Positions 8,582 through 17,676 are shown, counted from the stretch's first letter. The stretch: DNA of 64,000 bases from Chryseobacterium tagetis (GCF_016735585.2 NZ_JAERSE020000001.1:682001-746000), one strand, 5' to 3'. Notes: generated from the letters alone by a model not told the origin. A program made the numbers and translations.

Positions 8582-9943
8582 TTACAGAAACCTTCTGATC
8601 CAGCTGAATTTTTTATCCGAATACGGAGGATATTTGATGTTGGGTTCTCCCCACGTTGCTTTTTCCAGTATTGCTTTTTGATGAGAGAAGGTCTCGAATC
8701 CGAATTTCCCATGATAATTTCCAATTCCTGAACTTCCGACACCTCCAAACGGAAGATTTTCATTTCCCAGATGCATAATCACATCGTTGATACAACCGCC
8801 ACCAAATGAAAGGGTATTCATAAACTTTTCTTTTTCTTCAGAATTGTTGGTGAATAAATAAGCGGCAAGTGGTTTTTCGTGCTCTAAAACTTCATTTAAA
8901 GCTAGGTTAAAATCAGTGAAAGAAAGTACCGGCAAAATAGGTCCGAAAATCTCTTCCTGCATAACTTCATCATCCCAGTTGATATTTGTTAGAATCGTGG
9001 GTTCAATATATAATTTTTCTTCATTTGAATTTCCTCCCAAGTAAATTTTATCTTTGTCAATTAACTTTATTAATCGTTCAAAATTCTTTTGATTAATGAT
9101 TTTAGTATAGTTTTCAGAATCGGCTTGATAGTTAAATTTTCCGATGTATTTTTCGAGCAATTGTAAAAACGGTTCCTGAACTGATTTTTCTACTAATATA
9201 TAATCAGGTGCTACACAGGTTTGTCCTGCATTTAAAAATTTGCCCCAGACAATTCTTTTGGCTGCGATTTCAAGATTGGCTTCTTTGGAAATGATTGCGG
9301 GAGATTTTCCGCCTAATTCTAACGTGACCGGAGTTAGGTGTTCTGCGGCGGCTTTGTAAACAATCTTTCCCACTTTTGTACTTCCGGTGAAAAAGATCTT
9401 ATCAAACTTAAGTTTTAAAAGTTCTGTTGTTTCATCAATTCCGCCTTCATAAACATATAAATACTCGGAAGGAAAATTCTCATTAATGATTTTTGACATG
9501 ATCTTCATTGTGTTTTCTGCAATTTCACTGGGTTTCAAAATGCAGCAGTTTCCGGCTGCCAAAGCTGCAATGATGGGAGAGAGGGATAATTGATATGGAT
9601 AATTCCAGGCACCTATTACCAAAATATTTCCCAATGGTTCAGAATGAATTCTGCTTTTCCCGATTTGATTAACGAGATTGGTGCTGACTTTTTTAGGCCT
9701 GGAAAGTGATGTTAAATTCTTGAGATAATAATTGATGTCATTTATTACAAACGAAATTTCTGTAGTGAACGTATCAAATTTCGATTTACCGAAATCTTTA
9801 GCAATAGCTTCATATAAAAGATTTTCGTTTTTAATAATCAAATCCTTTAGCTTTTCAAGATTCATTTTACGAAACGTAGTATTTTTCGTTTGCTGGGTTT
9901 TGAAAAATTTTTTCTGATTTGAAACAATTTCCTGAATTTCCAT
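8582..9943 (-). CDS. Aldehyde dehydrogenase, class 3-like
   Basis: A 453-residue NAD(P)-dependent aldehyde dehydrogenase that oxidises an aldehyde to the carboxylate. Catalytic residues are visible: Asn113 (GAWNYP), Lys137 (LKPSE), Glu209 (TLELGGKSP) and the nucleophile Cys243 (NAGQTCVAPDY). FTGSTKVG marks the cofactor site, and EIFGPILPV and PFGGVGSSGIG the C-terminal part. The length and absence of an N-terminal extension fit the short class 3/fatty aldehyde group. It is monocistronic by context, flanked by an intergenic repeat downstream and a divergent secreted-protein gene. The physiological aldehyde is not evident. Confidence 0.93.
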   Translation of the reverse strand: MEIQEIVSNQKKFFKTQQTKNTTFRKMNLEKLKDLIIKNENLLYEAIAKDFGKSKFDTFTTEISFVINDINYYLKNLTSLSRPKKVSTNLVNQIGKSRIHSEPLGNILVIGAWNYPYQLSLSPIIAALAAGNCCILKPSEIAENTMKIMSKIINENFPSEYLYVYEGGIDETTELLKLKFDKIFFTGSTKVGKIVYKAAAEHLTPVTLELGGKSPAIISKEANLEIAAKRIVWGKFLNAGQTCVAPDYILVEKSVQEPFLQLLEKYIGKFNYQADSENYTKIINQKNFERLIKLIDKDKIYLGGNSNEEKLYIEPTILTNINWDDEVMQEEIFGPILPVLSFTDFNLALNEVLEHEKPLAAYLFTNNSEEKEKFMNTLSFGGGCINDVIMHLGNENLPFGGVGSSGIGNYHGKFGFETFSHQKAILEKATWGEPNIKYPPYSDKKFSWIRRFL

Positions 9944-10109
9944 ATAATACGTTTTTAATTTATAAAATCGGGTAGCTTTAAAATATTCATGTTAAAATTA
10001 CATAGATTTAAATTGTTAATCAATGTGTTGTTAACATTAGGAAAATATTTGCATTTTCCTTGTTTTGTGACGAAAAAAATGTAATTTTATGTACGCCAAA
10101 TTACGAAAA

Positions 10110-11795
10110 ATGAGAAAACTTTTATTACTAACGTTAGTTTTAATGGGCTACGCTTTGCATGCTCAATGTACGGGATGTACAATCACAGATCCTTCTGATC
10201 CTAACTATCATTTTCCGGATAACGAAACAATTTGTTTTACTACAAACATGACTTTTAATAATCCTACTTTCGGATCTAATGTGAAAGTTTGTATTGCTCC
10301 CGGAGTTACTGTGACATTTCAGAATAATTTTACAGGAATCGCAAATGCAATGATTTATTTTGATGTTCATGGATCGCTTCTTTTTAGTCAGGCCGCAAGT
10401 GTGGTTGCTGATATTAATGTCCATGTTTTTAGCACAGGAAATGTATCCATGAGTTCAGGGAATGGAAATTTTACATTGAATGGGCAACAGAATGTTATTG
10501 TCAATGAAGGGGTTATAGAAATGGGCGTTTTGCAATTTGGGGATAATACCACTAACACAGTCGATAACTACGGAAACTTTACCATCAATGGAAACATGAA
10601 TATGAGTAATTCTGCCGTTACCTATTTTAGAAATGAAGGAGGAGGACTTATGTTTTTGAGTGGAAATTATACCAATAACGAAAATAGTGTTTATATCAAT
10701 TGCGGAAGTATTATTTCGGGTAACGGATTTAATATTAATGGAGGAGCAATTTTAAATACAGGTGTTTTTGCTACTAATGGTGATATCAATATGTCCGGAA
10801 ATTCTAGTGAGATTTATAATTTCGGACTTTTTACTTCCAACGGAAGTATGAATAACGCGCCTGCAGATGCTGTTATTTATAATGAAGGGAAAATGTCAAT
10901 AAGCCATTATCAGGGAGGGAATGCAACTTTTACGGGCCCTTCCTCATCTTCTAAAAAAGGATATATAGAAGTTTTAAATCCTATTCAGGTAAATAATGCA
11001 GTTTTAGGCCCTAACCTTGACTTCAAGTTATTTAGTGGTACTTCAAATCCAAGTACGGTTTTTATGAATAGTAACCCTAGTTTTCTTACGAATGTTACTT
11101 TTGATTGTGCCTCTACCGGAAGTTGTAGTGCTCCGCTGGTAATTAATCCTGGGTTTTGTCCTGCTCTTGATGGGGATCTTCCTCCAATGGCAGTGGATGA
11201 TTCTTATACAATTAATGCAGGAAGTACTTCTACCGGAATTGTTTTAGATAATGATTTTGAGGCTTATAATGGTCCACAGGCAACGATAGCCAATGTGATT
11301 ATGTCTCAGATTTTAACTTCAAATCCCAATATTACTTTAAATACAACTGACGGTCATGTTACGGTTGCTCCCGGGACACCGGCAGGAACCTATACTTTGA
11401 CGTATCAGATCTGTCAACAGTCAGACCCTACGAATTGTGATACAGCAGTTGATACTATAATTGTTCCCGGAGCAGGAACTACTCCTTGCTATAAACCGGC
11501 TATAACTGCAGGAACAATCCTGCCATCCAATTTGGGAATTACAGGATTGGGAAGAGCTAATTCTGGTGACACAAACTGGCCCGGAGCAAGAAAAGGAGCC
11601 TGGATGGTATTGGAATCTAAAACAAAAGGGTTTGTTTTGAATAGGCTGAGTGATACTCAGGTAGCAGCAATTCCTGCAGCAGATTTGAAAGAGGGAATGA
11701 CTGTTTACAATACTACTCAGAATTGCCTGCAAATAAATATCGACGGAACTTCTACAGGTTGGAAATGTTTTAATAATCAAACGTGTCCGGATTAA
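10110..11795 (+). CDS. Secreted repeat protein with C-terminal ~50-residue surface module
   Basis: An unrecognised exported protein of 561 residues. I prefer the ATG at 10110, which puts a signal peptide (MRKLLLLTLVLMGYALHAQ) at the very N-terminus; an in-frame ATG at 10089 adds seven residues. The mature part begins with a Cys-rich segment (CTGCTITDP). It continues with about 300 residues of Asn/Gly-rich short repeats (NEGG, YNFG, NTGVF, TINGNMNMS) that look like a beta-solenoid. A cadherin/Ig-like domain follows (VDDSYTINAG, LDNDFEAYN). The last ~70 residues are a module also found twice in the next gene (KGFVLNRLSD, EGMTVYNTTQNCLQI). No type IX sorting domain is seen. An adhesin or matrix role is a guess. 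Confidence 0.75.
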   Translation: MRKLLLLTLVLMGYALHAQCTGCTITDPSDPNYHFPDNETICFTTNMTFNNPTFGSNVKVCIAPGVTVTFQNNFTGIANAMIYFDVHGSLLFSQAASVVADINVHVFSTGNVSMSSGNGNFTLNGQQNVIVNEGVIEMGVLQFGDNTTNTVDNYGNFTINGNMNMSNSAVTYFRNEGGGLMFLSGNYTNNENSVYINCGSIISGNGFNINGGAILNTGVFATNGDINMSGNSSEIYNFGLFTSNGSMNNAPADAVIYNEGKMSISHYQGGNATFTGPSSSSKKGYIEVLNPIQVNNAVLGPNLDFKLFSGTSNPSTVFMNSNPSFLTNVTFDCASTGSCSAPLVINPGFCPALDGDLPPMAVDDSYTINAGSTSTGIVLDNDFEAYNGPQATIANVIMSQILTSNPNITLNTTDGHVTVAPGTPAGTYTLTYQICQQSDPTNCDTAVDTIIVPGAGTTPCYKPAITAGTILPSNLGITGLGRANSGDTNWPGARKGAWMVLESKTKGFVLNRLSDTQVAAIPAADLKEGMTVYNTTQNCLQINIDGTSTGWKCFNNQTCPD

Positions 11796-11813
11796 TTTTA
11801 AAATTAAATCAAA

Positions 11814-12323
11814 ATGAAAAAAACAGTTTTAATAATAGGATTAATAATTTCTTCTTCAGTTTTTTCTCAGGTTGCTGTTGGGAAAGCCACTTTGGAATCT
11901 TCATCTTCTTCACTGGAATTTGGAAATGAAAATCGTGGAATGGTTCTGCCTTGGGTGACAGATGTTGCGAGTGTACAGAATGCCGTGAACGGAACTTTGG
12001 TTTTTGACCTTACAGATAAAAAAATAAAATCTTACCAAAATAATTCTTGGGTTGATCTTTCTATAGATGCCACGGGAATTGCCGATTCGAGTTTGCAGGA
12101 TGTCTTGACCGACGGATCGACTGTGAAAGTTGCTATCGGTACACCTACTGCAACTTCAGGAATTCTAGTGTTGGAAGATAGTAATAAAGCTATGATTTTA
12201 CCAAAAGTTGCGAGCCCGCATCTCAATATTATTTCTCCGGCGCCGGGAATGATGGTATATGATACCGTGAAAAAACAGCTTGCTGTTTTCAATGGTTCTG
12301 TATGGACGTTTTGGGGAGAGTAA
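11814..12323 (+). CDS. Secreted protein with two copies of a ~50-residue module
   Basis: A 169-residue predicted exported protein (signal peptide 1-19, ending VFSQ). The mature region is essentially two related units: residues about 33-82 (RGMVLPWVTD, GTLVFDLTDKKI, NNSWVDL) and about 116-167 (KAMILPKVAS, GMMVYDTVKKQL, NGSVWTFW). They are joined by a Thr/Gly-rich linker. The same pattern forms the C-terminus of the preceding gene, 18 bases upstream, so the two are probably co-expressed and may assemble together at the cell surface. I do not recognise a named family. A hairpin terminator follows. Confidence 0.75.
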   Translation: MKKTVLIIGLIISSSVFSQVAVGKATLESSSSSLEFGNENRGMVLPWVTDVASVQNAVNGTLVFDLTDKKIKSYQNNSWVDLSIDATGIADSSLQDVLTDGSTVKVAIGTPTATSGILVLEDSNKAMILPKVASPHLNIISPAPGMMVYDTVKKQLAVFNGSVWTFWGE

Positions 12324-12341
12324 GTTACTCAATAAAAGCAT

Positions 12342-12386
12342 AAAAGGGAAACTCTAGATTAATAATAGTCTAAGTTTCCCTTTTTT
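12342..12386. terminator. Bidirectional terminator between convergent genes
   Basis: The stem AAAAGGGAAACT / AGTTTCCCTTTT has a 19-base loop. A T run on the plus strand and an A run before the left arm allow it to work both for the secreted-protein pair and for the efflux gene on the other strand. Confidence 0.8.
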
Positions 12387-12413
12387 ATTTTCTGAATTTT
12401 TGTTAGAATAAAA

Positions 12414-13976
12414 TTACATAATATTTCTTACGGCAATTCTCACCGGATGATATAAAAGTACAACAAAAGCCGTAATCAAAGCTAGCCAGAATAATCCTGT
12501 GAAGATTTCCATATTGGAAAGAAGGATTGCCTGAGCGTTGATCTTTGCTTTGAAAACACCTGCTGTCATAGACAAAGATTCATTTACCGGTAGTTTTGTG
12601 ATATTGGCTCCGAAAACCTGATTCCATTGGGAATAGAAGACAGGATTGGTGTCGGTCATTGCATAGCTTATGCTATCTGAATGTTTTAAGGTTAAAAATA
12701 GCATTAAATTCTGCATTAAAGCATATCCGATAGCTGTTGTCCAAAATCTTGTTGCCGTTCCTACTGCTGTTGCATTGGAAACATATTTTTCCGGCATTCC
12801 TGCAATTAAAAAGAAAACCAAAGGTGTAAATAGCAATCCTTGTCCAAGACCTTGAAGAAATAAAGGCGGACAGATTGTTTGTAGGGTAGTATCTGGATAG
12901 AAAGTGTAAGTAAACCATGCACAGTCAATCGCCAAGATCAGAAATCCCGTAAAGAAAATCAATTTTGAAGAAGCCCCTTTTGTGATACATAAAGCCGATA
13001 AAAAAACTCCTAAAAGACTTCCCGCAACATTCCAGTATTGGATTTCTACAATGTAATCCCACGGCCATTTCCATACGGTTGCCATAATGCTGTACACATT
13101 ATTTATAGAAGCTCTTAAAATGTAAAAAATAAAGAACAGAATAACTCCGGCAATTAAATTTTTTGAACTGAAAACTTCAAAATGAAAAAAAGGACGGGGT
13201 TGATTTCTCTGTTTTAACATAAATAATCCTCCGAAAATCAGGAAAATTAAAAAACAAAGAATGATGATATCAGATTCAAACCACATTAATCTTTTCCCAT
13301 AAATCAAAGCATAACCACCTGCCTGAAGACAAACCCAAAGTAAAAACCAGCTTGTGATATCCAATTGATACAGAGGTTTTTTAGGGAAAAATCTGTTTTT
13401 ATTAAAAATGGCAAAGGCAATAATTAAGACAAAAACATGGAAATAAACCATCATCAAAATCATATGTTTAAAATCGTAGTCTTCAATGCTTGATTTTAAC
13501 AAGGAAGTTGTGATCGTTCCTCCTGTAAGAATAATGGTATACATGAAAGTATAGGCAATTTCTTTGGCGTGCTTCGTTTTGAGTTCAGCTATGATTAAAG
13601 GCAAAAAAATAGCACCTTCCAATACCCCGAAAACACCTTCCAAAAATCTGATTACCAAAATAATATGATAATCGCTAGTAATTGAGAGCCCGTAAAGGAT
13701 GAGAATAGAAACGGAAGACATCAATAAGGTATAATATTTCACACTGAAATACGCCATAAATCGTTGTATAACTAAAAGGGTAACCACAAATGTCCCGTAC
13801 ATCAAAATCATTAAGTATTGAATGTCATCTGAATCGACATCCATAAAAGAAGATGTGAAGGCGCTATTAGAGTGTAATATCGACAACAACATCAGGTGGG
13901 GAAACAGCGCCAGAATCAAAAGCGGCAGTTTCAACCATTGTGGTACCCATTTATGATAAATTGTATTGTGTTGCAT
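12414..13976 (-). CDS. MFS drug efflux transporter, EmrB/DHA2-like
   Basis: A polytopic inner-membrane protein of about 520 residues with roughly 14 hydrophobic segments, the DHA2 (EmrB/QacA) arrangement. I chose the ATG at 13976 (MQHNTIYHKW); an upstream in-frame ATG at 14051 would add a 25-residue run with no family resemblance. FLEGVFGVLEGAIFLPLIIA and LQGLGQGLLFTPLVFF fit central MFS helices. It sits downstream of HlyD and TolC family genes on the same strand, which indicates a three-part drug or toxic-compound pump. A 281-base gap carrying a short inverted-repeat element separates it from the hlyD-like gene, so its co-expression may be altered. Confidence 0.88.
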   Translation of the reverse strand: MQHNTIYHKWVPQWLKLPLLILALFPHLMLLSILHSNSAFTSSFMDVDSDDIQYLMILMYGTFVVTLLVIQRFMAYFSVKYYTLLMSSVSILILYGLSITSDYHIILVIRFLEGVFGVLEGAIFLPLIIAELKTKHAKEIAYTFMYTIILTGGTITTSLLKSSIEDYDFKHMILMMVYFHVFVLIIAFAIFNKNRFFPKKPLYQLDITSWFLLWVCLQAGGYALIYGKRLMWFESDIIILCFLIFLIFGGLFMLKQRNQPRPFFHFEVFSSKNLIAGVILFFIFYILRASINNVYSIMATVWKWPWDYIVEIQYWNVAGSLLGVFLSALCITKGASSKLIFFTGFLILAIDCAWFTYTFYPDTTLQTICPPLFLQGLGQGLLFTPLVFFLIAGMPEKYVSNATAVGTATRFWTTAIGYALMQNLMLFLTLKHSDSISYAMTDTNPVFYSQWNQVFGANITKLPVNESLSMTAGVFKAKINAQAILLSNMEIFTGLFWLALITAFVVLLYHPVRIAVRNIM

Positions 13977-14038
13977 GATTTTTTTAAGCAAAATCGTAAA
14001 GTGACGAATGATAAAATTGCTGTATTTAATAATAAAAA

Positions 14039-14146
14039 AACGAAAAGACAAAAGAGCAAAGTGTAAAAAAAAGTAAAAGATAAAATGGCAAATATGCTTG
14101 AGAAAAAATTTGCAAATTCGCTATTTTGCGGTTCTGCCTTTTCGTT
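14039..14146. repeat. Short intergenic element with terminal inverted repeats (type B)
   Basis: A 108-base non-coding stretch with 12-base terminal inverted repeats that match at 11 positions: AACGAAAAGACA at 14039-14050 and TGCCTTTTCGTT at 14135-14146. An internal GAGCAAAG follows the left end, as in the element at 60490. It lies between the HlyD-type and MFS genes of the efflux cluster. Open frames across it look like random AT-rich reading. Confidence 0.5.
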
Positions 14147-14257
14147 AAAAATAATGTAAAGATTGTTTTAAATTTGAGAGAGAGGAATTTGAAAAATTTA
14201 AAATCTAATACATCTATCTTTTCAACACCTACTCTCAATTTCCCCGTCTCTCAAATT

Positions 14258-15304
14258 TTATATCTTTTTGGCACTCACCAGAACATTCATTCCGGAGAGT
14301 AATTTTTCGTTATTCTGATTATTATCCAGAATGATTTTTACCGGAAATCTCTGCTCGATTTTCACAAAGTTTCCTGTTGCGTTGTCCGGTTTTACCAAAG
14401 AAAACTGCGAACCTGAAGCTGGAGAAACCGAAACAATTTTTCCTTTAAATTCAATGTCAGGATACGCATCGGCTGTGATAATCACTTCTTTATTCTGATC
14501 GATTTGTCCCAATTGTGTTTCTTTATAATTCGCAATAATCCATTTTTCTTTGCTTACAATTTGAACCAAAGCCTGGCCTTCTTTAATCAACTGACCTTCC
14601 TGAATCGTTTTTTTACCCACCCAACCGTCATAAGGAGCGGTAACAACTGTATATGAAAGAAAAAGTTTAGCATTATTAAGACTTGCAGAACTTTGCTGGA
14701 TCTGGCTTTTTACCGGAGCAACTTTTGTTTGCTGTTCATTCACGCTTGCTCTCACTGCATTTTTTTGTTGTTCTAATGCTAAAAGATTAGCTTTTGCCTG
14801 TTCGTAAGAAGCTTTTATATTTTCAAACTGCTGCTCAGTGGCCGCATCTTCTGAAACCAGATTTTTATATCGTTTAAAATCCTGTTCCGTTCTCCAGATA
14901 TCAATTCTTGCAGAAGCGATTTTAGCATCGATGATTTTAGTGTCGCTCGCTTTGGTATTTACACCGCTCTCAATGGTATTGATGCTTTCGGAATTGGCAT
15001 CAAGGTTTGCTTTAGCCATTTTTACCTGATTGACAAACTCACGATTGTCAATTACAATTAAAGTATCACCTTTATGTACAAATTGATTTTCGTTAAAATT
15101 GATTGTTTTAATGAAACCCGAAACTTTACTCGAAACAGGGGTAATATATTGTTCGATTTGAGCATCGTTGGTCGTAACATTTTTTCTCGAAAAAAGATAG
15201 AAGCTTATCATCCCGGTAATTCCGCTGATAATGAGAATCCAGGCCAATAAAGTAATCGTTTTGTTGATTCTTTTTTCCTTTTGTGTTAATTCTTTCTTTG
15301 CCAT
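14258..15304 (-). CDS. HlyD/EmrA-type membrane fusion protein
   Basis: A 348-residue periplasmic adaptor of a three-part efflux pump. It has a cytoplasmic Lys-rich start, one membrane anchor (about 17-38) and the EmrA signature TTNDAQIEQYITPVSSKVSG. Next come the first half of a barrel-sandwich (lipoyl) domain, a long helical hairpin (about 80-200, rich in Gln/Ala) and the second half (VTAPYDGWVGKKTIQEGQLI). A beta-barrel with GKIVSVSPASGSQFSL completes it. It bridges the MFS pump and the TolC-like channel. The TolC-family gene is five bases upstream, so those two are tightly coupled. Confidence 0.93.
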   Translation of the reverse strand: MAKKELTQKEKRINKTITLLAWILIISGITGMISFYLFSRKNVTTNDAQIEQYITPVSSKVSGFIKTINFNENQFVHKGDTLIVIDNREFVNQVKMAKANLDANSESINTIESGVNTKASDTKIIDAKIASARIDIWRTEQDFKRYKNLVSEDAATEQQFENIKASYEQAKANLLALEQQKNAVRASVNEQQTKVAPVKSQIQQSSASLNNAKLFLSYTVVTAPYDGWVGKKTIQEGQLIKEGQALVQIVSKEKWIIANYKETQLGQIDQNKEVIITADAYPDIEFKGKIVSVSPASGSQFSLVKPDNATGNFVKIEQRFPVKIILDNNQNNEKLLSGMNVLVSAKKI

Positions 15305-15309
15305 AGTTT

Positions 15310-16647
15310 TTATAAGTTTCCAATCGTGTATTGGAGTTGGTAATATTTAAGTTGTCTGTTGATTTTTACGGAGATAAGATTTGACTGAGCCTCGAGATAG
15401 GAGTTGTCAGCATCAATTAATTCAGTGATTAAGCTTAATTTATTCGCATATTTCGTTCTTACAATTCTATAGTTCTCTTTTGCCTGAGTGATGGCTTCTT
15501 CAGCAATTTTTACCTTTTGGTCGGTTTCTTCAAACTTTTTGTAAGCCTCGTAAACATTGTGTCTGATGTTCTCCTCATTTTCCTCGATTTGCAATTTTGC
15601 CAGACTGATGTTTTCTTTGGCTTCCTGCATTTTGTATTTATTCTTATACAGACTTTCGATAGGATAGGTAAGATTGACTCCGATCATTCCTAAACGGTAC
15701 GCGTAAGGTTCGGGAGGGAAAAACATCATGTTCGGATATTTCATAAAATATTCTCCACCAGCTGTAATTTTGGGTAAATAATTCGCTTTAGTTATCTTTT
15801 GATCTAGTTTTTTTAGCGAAAGATTTTTGTTGGTCATTTCAACAGATTCGTTTTTATGTAAAGCCGTTTCAGTTAATTCATCTACATAAGGTATTTCTGC
15901 TTTTTCTGAAATCAGATCTTCTGTGTCAACATGCATTTCCTGATTTTCCGGTAGCGAAAGGATTGTTTTCAGTTTGTGTTCAGCAATTTGAATATCGTTA
16001 TCCAGCTCAGTCCAGCTCATTTTATGATTCGAAAGCTGTAAAGAAGTTCTTAAAACCTCATTCACTGTTACCACACCATTTGCTTTTAAAGACTTTACTT
16101 GCTTGATATTGATGGAATCTTCCTTCATTTTATCATTAATAAGGCCTTGCTGCTCTTTTAAATGATGGATTTGAAGAAAAGCGGTAATGATCTCCATAGT
16201 CAGTTGTCTTTCATCCAAATGCGTCTTTAAGGAGGATATTTCAGTGTCTATGGCTGCTTTCTTTTCAGTATTTTTAATCTTTCCACCCATATAAACCGGG
16301 ATTGAAGCTGAGAGGGTGAAATCATACATTCCGTTAATAATATTATATTTGGTTGCTTTTCCAAATACGCCATTTTCTTGCTGAAAAAGATTCGTAACCT
16401 GATTGTAGCTAGTGTGGAATTCAATGTCCGGCAGTTTCTCCATCTTTAGATCTTTCTCTTTGGTTTCGGACATTTCGTTTTTGAGATGGCTGATTTGAAT
16501 ATTTTTATTATTCTTTAGCCCAATCTCAACGGCTTGTTGTAAGCTGAGATGTTGATAATCGATCATTTGTGAATAAAAAAGGTTGCTTACTAATAATAAG
16601 CACAACGCAATACAGTGATATCTGTGTGCGTCAAATATCATTTTCAT
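15310..16647 (-). CDS. TolC-family outer-membrane efflux channel
   Basis: A 445-residue outer-membrane factor with a signal peptide (cleavage near YSQ, about residue 27). It has the two repeated helical/barrel halves typical of TolC: LSLQQAVEIGLKNNKNIQIS starts the first, and the second ends with RTKYANKLSLITELIDADNS before LISVKINRQLKYYQLQYTIG. It provides the outer-membrane exit duct for the HlyD and MFS partners downstream. It is the first gene of the leftward efflux cluster and diverges from the AraC-type regulator, whose binding site is likely in the 137-base gap between them. Confidence 0.92.
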   Translation of the reverse strand: MKMIFDAHRYHCIALCLLLVSNLFYSQMIDYQHLSLQQAVEIGLKNNKNIQISHLKNEMSETKEKDLKMEKLPDIEFHTSYNQVTNLFQQENGVFGKATKYNIINGMYDFTLSASIPVYMGGKIKNTEKKAAIDTEISSLKTHLDERQLTMEIITAFLQIHHLKEQQGLINDKMKEDSINIKQVKSLKANGVVTVNEVLRTSLQLSNHKMSWTELDNDIQIAEHKLKTILSLPENQEMHVDTEDLISEKAEIPYVDELTETALHKNESVEMTNKNLSLKKLDQKITKANYLPKITAGGEYFMKYPNMMFFPPEPYAYRLGMIGVNLTYPIESLYKNKYKMQEAKENISLAKLQIEENEENIRHNVYEAYKKFEETDQKVKIAEEAITQAKENYRIVRTKYANKLSLITELIDADNSYLEAQSNLISVKINRQLKYYQLQYTIGNL

Positions 16648-16784
16648 AATTTAATTAAAGGTTTTTTGCTAAATTGATTTTGATAGTGCAAAGTTACGGG
16701 GTGAAGCATAGGACACGATTTGTGAAAACAGAAAAAGATTTGTTCATTTACGCCAAATTGAGATTTTCTTCTTACCTTTATTCT

Positions 16785-17588
16785 ATGAATGACAGTCATT
16801 TTGGAGCCGTTGAAGAAATTGATGCCGAATTTTATGTGTATCATGTCCTCACAGGAAATGTAAAAACAGAGATTCATTATCACAGTTCTGCACAATTAGT
16901 CTATGCAGAAGGTGGTATTGTACATGTTTTTACAGATTCGAAGCATTGGTATTTACCGGCAAGATGCTTTATGTGGATTCCGGCGGGAACCCCTCATTAT
17001 ATTTTTTCGACCAGTCCCAAAGTAGATTTATATAATTTTTACTTTAAAAAAGATGAAGATGAAAATGGCTTCTTTGATGAAATTAATATCTATTCGGTAA
17101 GTCATTTACTGAGAGAAATGATTTTATATACAAAATATTGGGATGGGAAAATCACAAAAAATGACGGATCTAAATATTATTTCCTTAAAGCACTAAAAGG
17201 GATTTTACCTGAAAAGAGAGACAAAAAACTAGCGTTTCCTGTTCAGCATCCGTTTCCTAATGATGAGACCTTGTTGAAGGTTGCCCAATACATTCATGCG
17301 AACCTTGAAAAGCCTTTAACAATAGAATCTACTGCAAAAGAATTCGGGATGAGCACAAGAACGCTGTCAAGAAAATTTAAAGAAACGTTGGGGATGAACT
17401 ATATTCGCTTTCTGCGTGCTTTGAGGATTACCCGTTCGCTGGAGCTAATGCTGGAAGGAAAATACAATATGTACGAAATTGCAATGATGGTGGGGTATAA
17501 CAGTCTTTCGTCTTTCAGCAATATCTTTAAAAAGGTAATTGGAATTCCGCCAACAGAGTATCAGCATAAGTTGCGAGGGGAGATGTAG
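16785..17588 (+). CDS. AraC-family transcriptional regulator
   Basis: A 267-residue regulator. The start at 16785 (MNDSHFGAVEE) is preferred because the upstream in-frame extension (from 16674) overlaps the promoter region of the divergent efflux genes and has no family resemblance. Residues about 15-110 form a cupin-like sensor (HYHSSAQLVYAEGGIVHVFT, MWIPAGTPHYI). The last ~100 residues hold two helix-turn-helix motifs (TIESTAKEFGMSTRTLSRKF and MYEIAMMVGYNSLSSFSNIF). The divergent arrangement suggests it controls the TolC-HlyD-MFS pump in response to a small ligand. Confidence 0.9.
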   Translation: MNDSHFGAVEEIDAEFYVYHVLTGNVKTEIHYHSSAQLVYAEGGIVHVFTDSKHWYLPARCFMWIPAGTPHYIFSTSPKVDLYNFYFKKDEDENGFFDEINIYSVSHLLREMILYTKYWDGKITKNDGSKYYFLKALKGILPEKRDKKLAFPVQHPFPNDETLLKVAQYIHANLEKPLTIESTAKEFGMSTRTLSRKFKETLGMNYIRFLRALRITRSLELMLEGKYNMYEIAMMVGYNSLSSFSNIFKKVIGIPPTEYQHKLRGEM

Positions 17589-17676
17589 GAGAGTGGTCTT
17601 CGTATGTTGTTCTTTCAAACCCTTTTGTCATTCCGTAGGAATCTAAACTCAAACTTTATAGGATATTTAAAAAAGA

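Noticed and set aside
14026..14238. A 70-codon minus-strand open frame between the HlyD-type and MFS genes
   Set aside because: It crosses the inverted-repeat element at 14039-14146, is mostly Phe/Leu/Lys from poly-A/T DNA, and has no family resemblance.
17605..17660. String GTCATTCCGTAGGAATCTAAACT resembling a dispersed flavobacterial intergenic repeat
   Set aside because: I recall similar strings from related genomes, but there is no second copy in this window, so I cannot support a repeat call.
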